From Rhexocercosporidium sp. MPI-PUGE-AT-0058 (Eukaryota; Ascomycota; Leotiomycetes; Helotiales), in assembly GCA_020746875.1 (NCBI GenBank), contig JAGTJL010000010.1:124001-188000 (forward strand): a DNA stretch of 64,000 bases. Direction: 5' to 3'. Of the stretch, positions 21,739 through 32,802 are shown one piece after another (within the stretch, counting starts at the first letter, position 1; each line of letters opens with the position of its first letter). The translations under genes and the position numbers were made by a program. Below the pieces are notes generated by a model. The model saw only the letters and a program-made list of their open reading frames with translations. It had not been told where the DNA came from and did not search any database.

Positions 21739-23582
21739 TCACCTCGCACCCACCCCAGCATCCTCACCACTCCCCTCCCCACTCACCTCACTCTCATCAC
21801 CCGTACTACTCCCCTCCTCCCAGTCAGCACTCTCAAGATCCTTCCCCCTGATACCGAAACTAGCCACGAAGCCGAGGAAGGCGATTCCGCCGAAGACGCC
21901 CCAGGCGAGAGCTTCGCCTTTAGGATGGACGCGCGTGGCGATGGAGAAGAGACCGCCGGAGAGGAAGGGGCCGGCGGCTCGGCCGGCTGCGGAAAGGGTT
22001 TGGGCGAGGCCGTTGAGCGTCCCGAGGACGTTGTGGTTGGGTGCGCTGTTGGTGATCTGGAGTGGTCGTTAGTCGACAGCAAAAGTCGTGAGGTAAAACG
22101 GATATAGGAACAAGAACTTACGAGGAGCAAAGCACTCGTCAACCCTCCCACAGCAGCAACGGTCTTCACGAGCAACACGAAGCCCAACTCAACCCACAAC
22201 CAGACCTTCCCACTCCCAATCCCAAACAGTGGCTTTGAATTCTTGTACCCCACCCAAGGCATCAGAAGCATAGAGATGAAGAACAGGAATAATCCAGCCC
22301 GGTATGTCGCCCTATTCCCCATCTTCTCTTTCAGTTTCCCAAAAATGCCGACTTGAAACACGATCGTCACAATGCCTGCGAAGGAGAGCGAGAGGCCGAT
22401 TTCCTCGGGCGAGAGACTCCGGCCTGTTGGCGAGGGCGACGAAGCGAAGATCGGGTAGAGGGAGTTGTAAGAGATGTTCGAGAGTTGGAAGACAAGGTAT
22501 GTGCAGAGGAGGAGGATAGTATCGCGATTCAAGACCTCCTTGCTCGTAAGATGGCTGTCATTGTTCGCGAAAAAGCCGCGCATGGAGAGCAGGGATTGCG
22601 TCTCGCTCTCGTTATCCGTCTCATCTTCTGTATCCTCAGCACCGTCCACACCTGTCCTGTATCGAGAATCCCGATGTCCAATATGAGCGCGCAAATATGT
22701 AGGTCGATGTGATGCCCCTGTAAACTGCCATATCCAACTAAACAGATTCCCAACTCTCTCCTTTAAAGGCGGTAGACTTTTCGCTTCCTCCAGACTCTCT
22801 TCCAGGAAGAATCCCGTCAGCACCAAGTCAATCAGCAATATCGTCGCCGAGAAGAGATTCGGCAATAGGTACGGATACGGATTCCTCTTCCCTTTCCTAA
22901 ACGGATCATTCTGCATCACCAGTAGTCCACCCACAGCTGGCCCAGTAATCCCACCAATACCGTATATGACCGGCAAATACACAAATGCCTTGCTCTGATT
23001 ACTCCTGTCTGTAATCTCGCCAAGACAAGTGCTTATGACGCCCTGATTCCCATTCACCAGACCCATCAGCGCCTGCACCAACACCGCCTGCCATAACGTC
23101 TTGCAGAAGCCAAAAGCGACGAAACACCCCGCCGTCAGCGCCGTGCCCAGCATCACGACTGGTTTCCGTCCAATCCGATCACTGAGCCAGCCCCAGAAAA
23201 AGTTCGTCGCAAACTGCGCGAGCGCAAATGATGATGCTATTGTGCCAACATATAACCCTATCTGTCCAACGTCGACTTCAGGGAAGGTAGATGTCATCTC
23301 GGGCAGGTAGGGCGAGATGGAGTTCAGCGCCGTTTGTTCCGCCAGGGCAATGACTGCCAGTATTGCGAGCTGCTTCTTCGGCAGCGGGGAATTCTGCTGC
23401 TCGTGATCTGCTGCTCCGCCGTTCGAATGGTAGTCATGGTGAGAGCCGTCGAAACCGGTACTACTCGTGGGAGAAGGAGAGATTGGTGGTCTGCCGCGGG
23501 ATTTGGGGGGAGGCGTGGGAAAGGTTTGGTAGTGAGGGGTTGAGGATTTGCGGCGATCCATTGCTGCGCGCTTTGCGGCCAT
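21739..23582 (-). CDS. MFS transporter (YCR023C / TetA-like group)
   Basis: A probable twelve-helix major facilitator in the group of yeast YCR023C, of unknown substrate. Two exons, 23582-22122 and 22056-21739, with a 65-bp intron, encode 592 residues. After a Pro/Ser-rich cytosolic N-terminus of about 67 residues, helix 1 begins at KKQLAILAVIALAEQTALNS. The loop 2-3 signature GWLSDRIGRKPVVMLG lies at residues 131-146. A long hydrophilic central loop (about residues 270-340, rich in Asp/Glu) splits the two halves. The last exon restores helices 11-12 (NVLGTLNGLAQTLSAAGRAA, then WGVFGGIAFLGFVASFGI) and ends in an acidic Ser/Gly tail. The first true ATG is 23582; nine codons upstream in frame begin with TTG. 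Confidence 0.88.
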
Positions 23583-24347
23583 TGCGGTGCGAGGAGATGT
23601 ATGTAGCAATTGGATCGGCCTGCTTCGTCTGATATCTGCCCTTGTAGAATGGAGTCGATTTCTAGAAGCTGGGTTGATAAATGGGTCGATGGTCGTGTGC
23701 TCGTCGTGAGAAGTGGGTGGCAGCTCCGGCAGCTGTACGGAGTAAAAGAGAATGGAGAGAGTAAAAAATACTTCGTTCAGGTCAGTGAGCGGAAGGAGAA
23801 GCGCTTGGAGTCTCTTCTAATCGTGAGAAGATCAATCCATCGGCAGTATTATCATTGTAGGACAGTGAGAGAGACTGTGGTGGTGCAAAAAGCAAAAGTT
23901 GCAGTCAGCCAGAGCTTGTCTTCCTTCAGTTGCCGGGCATCACCCATCCATCGCCCGCGGCCAGCCATTTTGCACCGACATCATCGCCCGCGCTTGGAGC
24001 AGAATTCGATCCAGGCGCAGCCACCACTTTTCAACCCGGCCCGCCACCCCCCAGCAAGAATCCACCATGAGGGGAAGGAGAGCAGGTTTGGGAAGTCGGG
24101 ATTGAACGAATGGAATAAAGTTCTTGTAATGTCATATGTTGTCTATGGAGTATGTATGGATCGAGAGCACTTGGAATGATAGCTAAGAAGATAACATAAA
24201 CCCCTGGTAAAGTAAGATTCCAGCCTCAACAGACGGTGAGATGAGATGTCACATCATTCAGGTACAAACGGCGGCTGATCATCCACCGTATCAGGGTCCA
24301 GGCAACACCAAAATCGCCAAGCCTGCGTCAGCTACTTGAACTCGACC
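23583..24347. other. Intergenic region between two minus-strand genes
   Basis: Promoter and leader of the MFS gene plus the 3' flank of the SGNH-like gene. The 189-codon plus-strand frame 23610-24179 has no motif and unbiased composition. One GTACGGAGTA motif lies near 23733. Confidence 0.45.
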
Positions 24348-26322
24348 TCAATTCCAAAAGAGCTTTTTCAATTTCCTTTCCTTCTCATCCTCCAGGAACT
24401 CATTGAGCCGAATCGCATCATGATCGAGGGCTGTACCAAGGTAGATTTCAGGAGGGAGGAATGCACATCTATCCACCTCTCGAGCCAGGTATCTGCACAC
24501 ATGCATGTGAAGTAGGATTGCCACCCTCTGGTTTCCTCGTTCCGTGAGCCTCCATTGTTTGGTCGCGCTATCTTCTGTTCATCATGTTAAGATGCGGAGT
24601 CTATTTGATGTGAGAGACATAGGTACCGTCAAGGAAGAAGTCCTGATCCTCTGCTCGACCGTCGAAATCCACCTCGGTATTCAACCATCCCGAAGTATCA
24701 AGCCAGAACACGCTCTTATCGCCATCCTTGCGTAGACGGTCTACAACGGCATGGGTTGCTTGTTCCAGCTGCCCTCGAAATGGTCTCATGATGAAGATGG
24801 GGACACCAGCCGCTGCATTCTGTGCCGAGTAGATGTAACGTGAAGCGTCCATGGTTGCTGCTGAATACTTGGGATACGCTAAAGTGCGGATTGCCTGTAT
24901 CATTGTAACGTAAGTTTCTTCGAAAATCACACTTAACTCCCATAATGTCTTGTTGTACTCCTGCGTGTGTGTTTGGAATGAATCCCAATCAGAGCTGCCT
25001 ATATTCATGACCTGGGTTGATCGTAAGAGTTGGAAGTTGTTTGACGCGGCAGTCTTACAATGACATCTGGAGTATACTCCTGGAAGAACCAAGGATGGTC
25101 GTACTGCTCTGAGCCAGCGGGCCCGCTTTCAACTACTGTCAGTCATGATTTTTTACCAGAGGAAGGGGCCGAACCTTTGGAAGAAAACATCTGCAAGACC
25201 AGCAGGCGATCCTCTTCCTTCGATACAGTCTGGTATTAAACACATACCGTCATTTCCTATGGTAACATGGTCGCTTCCAAACATCTCCCCAAGCAAATAC
25301 TCCCATCCCATGACTCCTCCTAGAACACCACGGCTAGTACCAGTGCTCTTGCTTTTGTCTTTTCCAGCCAAAGATCCTGGCAGGTCTGTCACAATTTCCA
25401 GCATTCTCCTCTGATGAGCACCTTTTGCCTGTTGCAAAGAGGAGTCTGCAATCCCCGGATTATTCTGGTACGGGAGCAACTGCCCGCCCTCGTCTATCCA
25501 TATACCTTCAACCTGGAGGGTCTCAACGGTCTCACCTCCGACCATAGGAGCGATTATGCGAATCTCGTGGCGCGAATTTGGAGTGAGGTTTCCTCGACAT
25601 ATCGAGACCAGCGACATAGCATTAGGTAAAACAAGATATTCCTCATCATCTATCCTGACGAGCAATGATATGGGGGCTGCGCTTGAAGTGTTCGTCAGAG
25701 GGAGAAAGGGCAAAGTTGGGGTAATCGCTCTAGAGTTTTTCGTTGAGGGTTGGTTGTGTCGCTCACTGTTGTGGAGAGATATGAGGACGGTCGAACTTCC
25801 ATTTAACACAAAGTCGAAGTATACTCCTTCACAACGTTAGCAACTCCGTGTAGAACTCTTTGAAAAATACCTGGGAACGATCCATCCTTGTGTGTTTCAT
25901 CAGCAGTCACCAACCAGCGTCCGACATACTGCAGTGCTGTCAGTGCGGCTTGTTTGAACGTCCTTGATTACACCTACGCGAATGTGAGGATGACTCGCGT
26001 CGATAAACTGAAGGCCATCCAGCATTGGAAGGTCAAGAGCCATCTTCCTTTCGCCATGATATCGGCCGTCTTCGTTCCTCAAGAATGCCCACCCAAGTCC
26101 AACAACCACGAATAGACTCAACCACAGCGCTTTCCCCCAACTTCGGAGACGCGTCTCATGATAACCATATCTGTATTTGCGTATCAGCCGAGTTGTCGGA
26201 TTGAACTGGATCGTGGTTCTCAGATCTTCAAGCAGAACATCAGACCATGGCGTTGATGCTTCGATGATTTCGGGTGCCAAGGGAGTGCTGTCTGGTGTCG
26301 AATAGGGGGGATGGTAAACCAT
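24348..26322 (-). CDS. Type II membrane protein with an SGNH-hydrolase-like (CE2-like) domain
   Basis: Six exons, 26322-25978, 25928-25871, 25826-25175, 25125-25059, 25011-24627 and 24574-24348, join in frame to 577 residues; introns are 44-52 bp. A short cytosolic tail is followed by one membrane helix at about residues 64-81 (KALWLSLFVVVGLGWAFL), so the rest should be lumenal or outside. The outer part starts with a beta-sandwich-like segment (DGSFPGVYFDFVLNGSS) and continues into an SGNH-like core: MLEIVTDLPGSLAG, MGWEYLLGEMFG, PDVIVMNIGSSDWDSF and IFIMRPFRGQLEQATHAVV. The last exon (KQWRLTERGNQRVAILLHMH) completes it. Aligned by eye to CE2 esterases, the GDS Ser falls on Leu (TDL) and the block-V His on Asn (GNQ), so activity is doubtful. 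The third acceptor (AAAG|CGGG) was chosen because it alone keeps the frame. Head-to-head with the gene at 26597. Confidence 0.8.
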
Positions 26323-26596
26323 TATTTGTAAGAAAGCTCTACGAGAAGGCTATTGCACAGAGTACTGTATTATCAAGAGAGCATATCGCATTGTCATGAA
26401 GGTTGTGAAGATTGTAGGAGATGCCAGTGGCAGCGAGGTGGTATCTAGTTCAAGTCAACTTGCATCCAGGAACAGCAGGCGCGAGCGGCCACCCTCACGT
26501 AGGCTTCGATCCCATTCCCTTTTTCATGTCTCTGGATGATTTTCTCAGATCCAGAGATTCTTCTATCAGCAGTCATCCGCCAAGCTCGCCAGAATC
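26323..26596. promoter_or_regulatory. Bidirectional promoter region of the SGNH-like and propeller-like genes
   Basis: Only 274 bases separate the two start codons, so the genes probably share control elements. No specific operator could be named. Confidence 0.5.
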
Positions 26597-28277
26597 ATGT
26601 TGCCATTCTTGAAGAGGCTTTTGCTCCCAATTGCTGCCATCTGCTTCATCTGCATATTTCTCTCCAAAACACCAAGAACGCTAGACCCTCGATATCCCAC
26701 CCTGCTTCCCAAGATCCAAGATCCTTTACGGTTCCCAATCGCTCATTCATTTTCCAACGACACGAGCCACACGGATCCAGTGCCAGGTCCGATCTCAGAT
26801 GTTAAATTTGAGAAACTCTCGTCAGACTACACTATCCCAATCGTGCCTTCAGGTGTCAAAACAACTGCTCCCCAGGCTCTGCTGGATCTCACAGCGTGCC
26901 CTCGACCTCCAAACCGCTTCACAGGACACATCCGCCTCCCCAACATGCTGTTCAATATCTCCATGAATCCATCTTCCACCCAGTCAGAGGAGAAGCGCAC
27001 GTTCTGGAATCCAACGATCTTTGCTCTTCCTTACTGGGCAGACAATCAGTATATCATTGTCAGTATGGTTGTTGCGAATGGCGAACCGTATCGGAGAAAT
27101 GTACTTTGTGAAGCAAGCATCTGCCGTCCGAAGAATAAGCGTTCGACGACAGCACGCGAGCGAGTTTGTACGGAAGAAGATCTGCGCATCTTGGGATCGA
27201 ATGGAGGATTACGGTGCGTCACAAGGTCTGTCGAAGTGGATGTTCCTCCGACGCCAGCAGAGCGTTGTTCGGGTGTAGAGCAGACTTTGGCAGATATCCC
27301 TGGATTTCATGACCCACGGCTGTTTTATTCCGGTAGAGGAGAGCCCATATTGATGGTCGTGTCCCAGTAATTCATGATCCTTTGTATATCTTGTATAAGT
27401 ACTAAGGATCTGCAGGTCAAGGTACGCTTGCATTGGCCTCTGGGCAATCGATCTACGAGTCATATATCCAGCAATCGAAGAAACTTTCTCTTCCTCCCCT
27501 CGTCGGCTCGGCCCAGGCCCACTCATGTCGTACCCTACATTGACGGAGCTCACTCGAAACCCGTCCTCGACACGGCAGTCATACGAAAAGAATTGGGTCA
27601 TGTTCTTTCCCTCCCCAGCTACATCCTACCTGCAATACGAACTGAACTCGACTACCCGGACATTTGCACAGCTGATTGGCGGAGGACTGACAACACCAAA
27701 TATGACGGACATATCTGAGGAGCCTTGTCTATCAGACGAGCTTGGAGAGGCAGAAACGAACATCGTCACTGTCACTTCATCATGGCATCAAGCAACACCT
27801 GCACTAAAGCTCGTTCTCTGCAGAAGAGCAACCGCAAGCTGCATCGCAGACAACCCCGAAACAGTGTTCTTCGCAGCCATTCAACGAAAACACAACAACG
27901 GATTCGGTCTGCCGATACGATATGAACGATACTTCGCCATATGGTCGGCAACATGGCCATTCCATATGCTGGCAGTTAGTCAACACCCCATACTGATGGC
28001 GAACGAGACAAACCGAGGTTGGAAGACAACCGAAATCTGGGACGATAATCCGGAAGCGAAAGAGGAGAAAAGAGAACTCTGGGGTGAATTCACATACACC
28101 ACAACTATTGCATATGCATGGGGAAGAGCAGAAAGTGACATCAGAGAGAAAGGAACGGGATACTTAGATGATGAAGTTATCTTGAGTGTTGGTATCGATG
28201 ACAAGGATGGCCTGTATGCAAAAGTCGTTGCGGAGGACCTGTTACAATGTCTGAGGATCTGTCCTGGACGAATTTAA
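26597..28277 (+). CDS. Type II membrane protein, possibly glycan-active, family not recognised
   Basis: Two exons, 26597-27366 and 27416-28277, with a 49-bp intron (donor GTAATT, acceptor CTGCAG), encode 543 residues. A single membrane helix near residues 6-23 (KRLLLPIAAICFICIFLSK) points to a Golgi-type type II protein. The lumenal part has repeated N-[x]-I/F-LP blocks and the phrase GFHDPRLFYSGRGEPILMV followed by QSRYACIGLWAIDLR. 'DPR' strands of this kind occur in beta-propeller glycan enzymes (GH43/GH130-like) and in some fungal mannosyltransferases. That comparison is by eye and unproven. Several Cys pairs and NxS/T sites fit a secretory protein. It ends CLRICPGRI. The divergent neighbour is another type II membrane protein, which suggests joint work on a surface glycan; this is inference. 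Confidence 0.72.
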
Positions 28278-31200
28278 ACTAGCGACTAGAGAATAAAGAA
28301 TAATTAAGAGCAGACTAGTACCATTTTGGCCTCGAACTCTCGGACAGTGTCTCGCTTCACGGCCCTCCAGAAGTAGGACTATGATAACGATATCAAAAAT
28401 CTGGAAGGAAAAGGAATATAATTGGACAGCAGACCTAAGTCAGAAGCAAGTCCTCTTTGCTTAACTTAAAATGAAGGTCAAATTAAGTCCCAGAATCCCA
28501 AACCAGCAAAACAAACTCCCATTTTTCAGGGGGAGAAGAAAACCCGTCGAGGTAGGTTTTCGTTTTTCTTTCGCCGGCTAATATTCATCGATCGTTTTAT
28601 TTTTTTTATTTCCAGAGTACGTTATGGCCAATATCGGCCATAGAAGATATTAATAATTTGGTATTTAGTTGCTTTTTTGGGTCGTTGTATATTTATTCTG
28701 TTCGTATTTTTCAAGGGAGAGTCCTTTTTTTTTGGTCACGCTGATTTAGCGCAAGCATCATTGGGCGTGATTATCGGTATTTCTGAATGATGATAGTAGT
28801 AGATTGTGTGTCGTATATTTGGTGTGGGCTCCGAATGCCCTTACACCGTGTGTCGAGTGGCCGTAGCCGACAGCTTTTTGCTTGTTTGACTATATGAATG
28901 TGTGGAATATTCGAGGTTTTGTCGGCATGATGGGAATCACGGGTGAGCCTAGGCTGCTAGGTGAGGTTGGGTGACTTTAGGTGAGTTGGGGTGGTTAGGC
29001 TGTGTGGGAATGACGATGTGGTGGTGTTAGTGGTAGTGGGTGACGATGGTGACGAGTTGGGAAGATGGGTTAAGCGAGAACTTTTTCAAATTCGTGGTAT
29101 AAATACGATTTCACTGTTGTTGTTAACCTTCTACTATTACTTATATTTCCATTCTTATATACGTTTAGTACACTGTAATTTATTTATTCTGCACCTGGAA
29201 AAAATTTCGCGACACTTATACCTAGGTACGCAATTTGATCTTTAATTACTGCTGGTGATGGATTTAGCGAGGCTGTAAACAAACCCCTCATTTCCTGCTC
29301 CAAGCCAACACAGACGTGAATGCTCCTAGACTTTCAAATATGCGCCCAAAGCTCAGTAGTTACGGATTCTAGAGAGACTTGATCTAGTCTGCTTGGGAAT
29401 TACGTTTGAGAAGATGATACAGCTGAGTGTAATTCCCGTCCGAGAAAATGACGTTGGCGGTCGACGGTAAGCGAAGCGAGAGCATGAAATACAGGGCATT
29501 TATCACTTCACCTGTACCGACTCAACACAACCACCAGATGTAGTGTATAAGTTGCGCTAGGGGCCGTATTTAACAACCTCGTCTTCAGAAGAAGCGGAAT
29601 TCAACAAGTTGGCGACCCAGCAGAGATATTCGAGATTCTCGCCTTGATGATTTACATTAGCGACCACCAGCGACTAAAAGTTTTACAATCAAGTTATAGT
29701 TCTTAGAAACTACTAAATAAATAAAATTCTTAAAATAGAAGGGGGAAAGGAATAGTGAGTGGGGATCGTTGTCACTCTCAACCTCGTTGTCAAGTGTCCA
29801 GAATGCTTGAAAAGAGAACTTGTTGCTACCTGTTTGTTACTGAGACAACTCATAACTATCTTGTACAATTATTACGAGATGGGTGATAAATACTTCACTC
29901 GCAGTAGATCAGGCAATATCTGCTTTACGATTCCATCAGAACGAAACCCTAGTGACTCCTCACCGCACCGCTTCTAAGTGGAGTGCTGAGGTTTCCCGGC
30001 TCTTGAATTCACATGAAGAAATTCTCAAATGTCAAGACTTAGACTCACTTGAACTCAAACCTGTGAAATCACCTCTGAGGTGACATGTAGAGACTTCAAG
30101 GGGTGGGACTCAGGGGAGAATACCCAGGACTGAATGAAAGCAGCATCTAGAACTAATGCCGAGCTCTTACTTAAAGATATCTCCAGGGCGCGAGTATCCC
30201 CTCTACTGCCACCAGAAACACCCTCCTGTAGGCCCTGTAAGATGCCCTGTAAATTAAGCGAGGAACACCAAATTTTAGCGAGAACAGCCTGATTCCACTA
30301 CTGCATTAAAAAGTGGCGATTTCCCACCCAAATTTATGATTTTTAATGATACAACTAAAAGCAATTGTTTAAGTTACAAAGGTGCACCTAGCACTCTTTA
30401 CAGCCAAAGGTAGAAGAGCTCCTTTTGCTAGCGCGGCCAGTATTAATAACTATTTCTGCTAGAGCTACTCTCTTCCTCGGCTAGTCCCAGTACCTCCTCC
30501 AGCGTACGTGCGCTGGATCGACGTGCGTGCGGCAGTAGAGGGGATAGAAAATTTCGTCTCTCTGGGCATGGGGCATTGCTCGACGTGGATCTCGATGAAT
30601 GAGCTTCCGACGCTTGCGAGATACTTGATAGTGACAAAGATAGTAGAACATTGACCACATCGGCAATCTCTCGCATCGGGGCCACAGCTCAGCATAGCAT
30701 TGACCCGTGGGGTTTCGTCGTCTCTGGACTAGACTAAAGGAATTATTCGGCCCTAAATATACCCAGTCAAGACTTCTTGCTACGTTGAACCATCAGACAC
30801 GTGTACGTTAGATTTCGAAGAAAGAGAAGTGAATTGGAAAGCACCCCAAGATGATCCCGAGATAAAGGAAAGAACACAAACTTACTCAAGAATTTGTGTC
30901 TCTGGTCACGAGTGACCAGCTACAACTCACTTGACACGCACCTCGGATCGGCAAAAGCTGAATCTCAACAATCCACATTATCATACTATAAGAGTGTAAT
31001 TAAACTTCATCCTCCCATCTTCCTATTTCCACCACGATCTCCTAGCCCCAAATAATCAAGTATCCAAGTACCGAAACATCAAGATACCAAGCCAGGTACT
31101 CCTAGTAGTTCTCAACACCAACCCAACCCCACTTCAGCCTCTGACCCAAACGCAAAACGCCGCAGGCGACACATTTACGCGCCGTCCAAAGATAACCCCT

Positions 31201-32092
31201 GACTCTGCCGGAGCCAACAAGATCCGCAATCTCACCTCAGCCGGTATCCATAAGGCTGTCTTGTTCACGTCAGCAGCCATCACGTGCTTCTAATCAGCTG
31301 AGGCGCCCCCACAACCTCCAACTCCTGCTCCCTCCATCGCCTCATTGCTTAGCAGATCAACCAAAAGTCTGCCTTAGAGGATGATGACAAAAAGAACCCA
31401 AAAGGATATTAAGTTTTGTCTTTGTAAGTCAGAGGGAGGTCTGAAGGCATGAAAAGCGATGTACGTACGCGATGCGGCGATGCATTCGGTGGCTTCTTCA
31501 CTGCCTGCTTAGGATGATCGCACCTGATGATATGATGACACCCCCAACTTCAGTACTCGTATATGGGGTGCATGTGGGAACGAGAACGAGAATGGTGAGA
31601 TGAGAGAGAAAGTGAGAGTGGCGAGTTATGATTTGGAATCATATTCTAGACGCCATTTGATGTAAGGTCAGGCGACGACTTGAGCTGGGGAACGAGTTAG
31701 ACGGGGGAATCAAGATTTGGCAAACAGTGAAGCAAGCAAAAAGAAAATCTTGTAATGCAAGAAGCGATGAATTTGTCCGCGCCAAAATTTAAACAAACAT
31801 AAATGAAGCCATTTCAAAAACAAAAAGCAATGAGTGAACTTCCAAAAGTCAGATGAGATCCTCCGCTGTTCGCCTCGCGCTATGCTTCATATCCTATATC
31901 CTGATTTATGTATCCTTCCACCTGCACGCTATGCATTTAAACAAATCCATAAAGGAGGACAAAAGACGTGAAACCCAACTCGGTAATCTAACAGTCATCG
32001 TATACCAAATCAATCGCAAAAGAAAATCTACCATTTCGTACACTGCCTTGCCTTTCGAACACCAGATGTGGAAAACTAAGATTGGTGAATGA
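28278..32092. other. Gene-poor intergenic region with possible mobile-element debris
   Basis: About 3.8 kb without a convincing gene. 28280-29280 is T-rich and low in coding signal. Near 29605-29635 a GAATTCAACAAGTTGGCGACCC run vaguely resembles a retroelement primer-binding site. Short frames at 29759-29977, 29883-30083 and, on the minus strand, 30443-30695 look like scraps of coding sequence, but I cannot name them. A 15-base inverted repeat TCACCTCTGAGGTGA lies near 30068-30083. 30750-31850 shows nothing recognisable. No long terminal repeats or intact transposase were found. Confidence 0.35.
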
Positions 32093-32802
32093 TCAGTACC
32101 CTGTTGTAGTGGGAGGCACGTCCCAGTGTCGAAGCATCTGGTCCAGGGCTTCATTCCATTCCCAAGCACAGCAAGCAGCGAGTTGGGATGCCTCTTCAGT
32201 TTCAGGAAGACGACCACCCCACATTTCGGGTTTGGCTGCCTCGCTTGCGGCATATGTTTCGATCATTTGACTGGAGCACATCAGTGCCTATTCCTTCTTA
32301 TGGGAAGTGTAAACTTACTCGTCTCGCATCTTGACCAGTACTAGCCAGGCGTAGTTCCATGAACGATTGCTTTCCGGGTCGTTGCTGACTTTCCATTTCG
32401 CGTCATCGAGGCATTCGCTGCTGAAGGTGTAGTTCCGAGTCAGACCGCGGAGTTCATTAAGGAGGTTATTTGATGTGACATAATATGTCCAGGCGCTGGT
32501 CATCGGTTCTTGAAAGGCGAGCTGATCTTCCTCTGATGCCGTGGCAGCGACTCGTTCGATACGGCAGAGTTCAGTGAGAGTGTTGATACGATGAGTATTC
32601 AAAGACTCAATGAGCTGGGCTGTACTCTGCTGTGGTAAGATGTCAGCCAGTGCCTGGGACTGAATTTAAACAGGCGAGAGAGGCGGGTGTGAGAGATGGG
32701 AAGGGTAGTTACGAAAAACAACCCTTGACTCACTTGGGTTGTACGACGAGAGCCTCTACTAGATGAGACGCCATGGGAGCGCTTCGTGTGTCGGGATGAC
32801 AT
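32093..32802 (-). CDS. Protein of unknown function, 195 residues
   Basis: Three exons, 32802-32734, 32659-32319 and 32270-32093, with introns of 74 and 48 bp, give 195 residues. The N-terminus is basic and Ser/Arg-rich (MSSRHTKRSHGVSSSRGSRR), perhaps a disordered or nuclear-targeting tail. The body is helical (ALADILPQQSTAQLIESLNT, then ELCRIERVAATASEEDQLAF) and rich in Trp and Tyr (SAWTYYVTSNNLLNELRG, NRSWNYAWLVLVKMRDDQM). The C-terminus reads AACCAWEWNEALDQMLRHWDVPP. Both junctions have standard GTGAGT/GTAAGT donors and preserve the frame, so it is a good gene model. I do not recognise the family; similar short Ser/Arg-headed proteins are common hypothetical proteins in leotiomycetes. Confidence 0.7.

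Noticed and set aside
21365..22107. Long plus-strand frames over the end of the MFS gene
   Set aside because: Antisense to well-supported coding sequence; Pro/Ser-rich readout of the opposite strand.
23610..24179. 189-codon plus-strand frame between two minus-strand genes
   Set aside because: Composition is random, there is no motif, and it covers the MFS promoter region.
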